This document shows, piece after piece, positions 62,757-64,000 of a DNA stretch of 64,000 nucleotides. The notes beneath the pieces are model-generated. The model was not told the origin of the DNA. It ran no database searches and was given only the letters and a program-made list of their open reading frames with translations. The DNA comes from Pyrocephalus nanus (lineage: Eukaryota; Chordata; Aves; Passeriformes; Tyrannidae), in contig CM076259.1 in the NCBI GenBank assembly GCA_038380795.1, positions 25,526,977-25,590,976 of the forward strand. Direction: 5' to 3'. The first letter of the stretch is position 1. Every line of letters starts with the position of its first letter. The position numbers and the translations under genes were made by a program.

Positions 62757-63343
62757 TGTCATGGCTTAACCCCAGCCACCAACCAAGTACCACACAGCTG
62801 CTCGCTCAATCGCCCGCCAGCGGGATCGGGAGAGAGACTCAGAAGGGTAAGAGCCAGAAAACTCATGGGTTGAGATAAAGGGAGTTAATAAGGAAAGCAA
62901 AAGCTGTACACACAAACAAAGCAAAACGAGGAATTAATTCACTGCTTGCCATGGGCAGGCAGGTGTTCAGCCATCTCCAGGGGAGCAGGGCCCCGTCATG
63001 CATAGCAGTTACTTGGGAAGACAAACACCATCACTCCAAATGTCCCCTCCTTACTCCTTCTTCCCCCCAGCTTTATATACTGAGCATGGTGTCATATGGT
63101 CTGGAATATCCCTTTGGTCAGTTGGGGTAACCCATCCTGGCTGTGTCTCCTCCCAACTTCCCATGCACCCCAGTTTCCACCTCAGTGTGGCAGTATGAAA
63201 GGCCTTGGCTCTGTGGAAGCACTGTTCAACAATAGCAAAAATATCTTTATATTATCAACCCTGTGTTCAGCACAAATCCAAACCACAGCCCCATAACAGC
63301 CACTGTGAAGAAAATTAACTCTACCTCAGCCAAAACCAGCACA
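62757..63343 (-). mobile_element. Solo LTR of an avian endogenous retrovirus
   Basis: A 587-bp unit bounded by TG...CA (minus sense: TGTGCTGG at the 5' end, CATGACA at the 3' end) matches the general layout of an LTR that is highly repeated in many bird genomes. In minus sense it has a TATA box TATATAAA at 63079-63072, and a decayed AT-rich polyadenylation-signal region (TTATTAA-like) near 62884-62892. No internal gag, pol or env sequence adjoins it, so it is a solo LTR left by recombination. Flanks ATGGG (62752-62756) and AAGGG (63344-63348) may be a decayed 5-bp target duplication, four of five matching. It cannot produce virus. Confidence 0.88.
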
Positions 63344-64000
63344 AAGGGGAGAAAGAATCCTAGTGGATTGTTCCCTCTCCCACATGGGGTAGGAGCACAT
63401 GCACAGCTTTTATTAAACATCAGCAAATCCCTCTCACAGGGATGGGAATGGCAGAATCACATATTATGTGGGGGTAGGAGAGGAGGGGAAGAAGAACCAA
63501 GCAGTTTTCTGCTTTTTGGTTTTTCTCTGCTTGTTTTTTTCCATTGGAAACTTGGTTTTCATTGGTCACCCATTTTTGGTGAGTGAATAACTAATGTTCT
63601 CCAAGGTTAGATGGTGCTTCAGTGAAAGGCCACAGCTGGGTTCCACACTTCAGAAAAGACTGCAGAGGATTGAGCTCCTGAAGGACCAGCCAGGGTTTGC
63701 TCTAGTGCACGCTGACACAGGGTACCAGGAGTTCAGCTAATTTTAGGTGGTAAGGGACTGGTCATGCCAGATGCAGTCAATAAGCCTGCTCACTCTTTCC
63801 TTTCATACTGAGTCTTAGTGTAGGATTTTTATTAAAGGTTTAGCGTGACCTGGAACCCAGAGGAAGCATTCAGCCTCTTCGATGCTAATCTGAACCACCA
63901 AAGCTTTTAAGGTTCACTTCATGATGCCAGCAACACCCAATGCCAGCAGTGATTAGTGGTCTCCTGGGAGGTATCTCAGCCTCTTAGGATTTGACAGGGA
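63344..64000. other. Intergenic sequence after the LTR
   Basis: No repeat or exon recognised to the end of the window. Confidence 0.5.

Overview
The window is vertebrate nuclear DNA from a bird. It carries many 3'-end fragments of CR1 LINEs, a solo avian endogenous-retrovirus LTR, compact introns, and two CpG islands. Two protein-coding genes can be read, both on the minus strand: GSK3B (only its first coding exon, with promoter and start of intron 1) and GPR156 (all coding exons). This matches the mammalian 3q13.33 order and orientation, in which GPR156 lies upstream of GSK3B on the same strand. I found no bacterial, plasmid or CRISPR-like content. Single long ORFs mean little here because coding is split into short exons.

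Layout. 1-13626: the 5' part of GSK3B intron 1, AT-rich, with one CR1 fragment, homopolymer runs, a perfect 11-bp hairpin, and a CpG-retaining segment near exon 1 that may be a conserved non-coding element. 13627-13714: GSK3B coding exon 1, including the Ser9 regulatory site. 13715 to about 15530: CpG-island leader and promoter with several short upstream ORFs, a long polypurine leader tract, GCA/GCC repeats, and eight CCAAT boxes in 360 bp. 15600-33770: intergenic, with CR1 copies (one retaining degenerate reverse-transcriptase sequence) and a 500-bp pyrimidine-rich tract. 33794-54131: GPR156, nine coding exons with GT-AG junctions in consistent phase, predicting 784 residues: short cysteine-rich N-terminus, seven membrane segments, a coiled coil, and a long tail ending in a PDZ-type Thr-Phe-Val. 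About 56500-57580: a second CpG island, the best candidate for the GPR156 promoter and non-coding first exon. 57600-64000: intergenic, with a 587-bp solo LTR at 62757-63343.

The two genes are neighbours by synteny; nothing here links their functions. GSK3B is a ubiquitous kinase, consistent with its strong TATA-less promoter. GPR156 is an orphan class C receptor with a restricted role in sensory hair cells, and an intronic cluster of homeodomain-type sites is the most suggestive regulatory candidate. I found no convincing new biological system. The most useful leads are the CCAAT array, the GSK3B leader uORFs, the avian GPR156 N-terminus, and the intronic homeodomain-site cluster.
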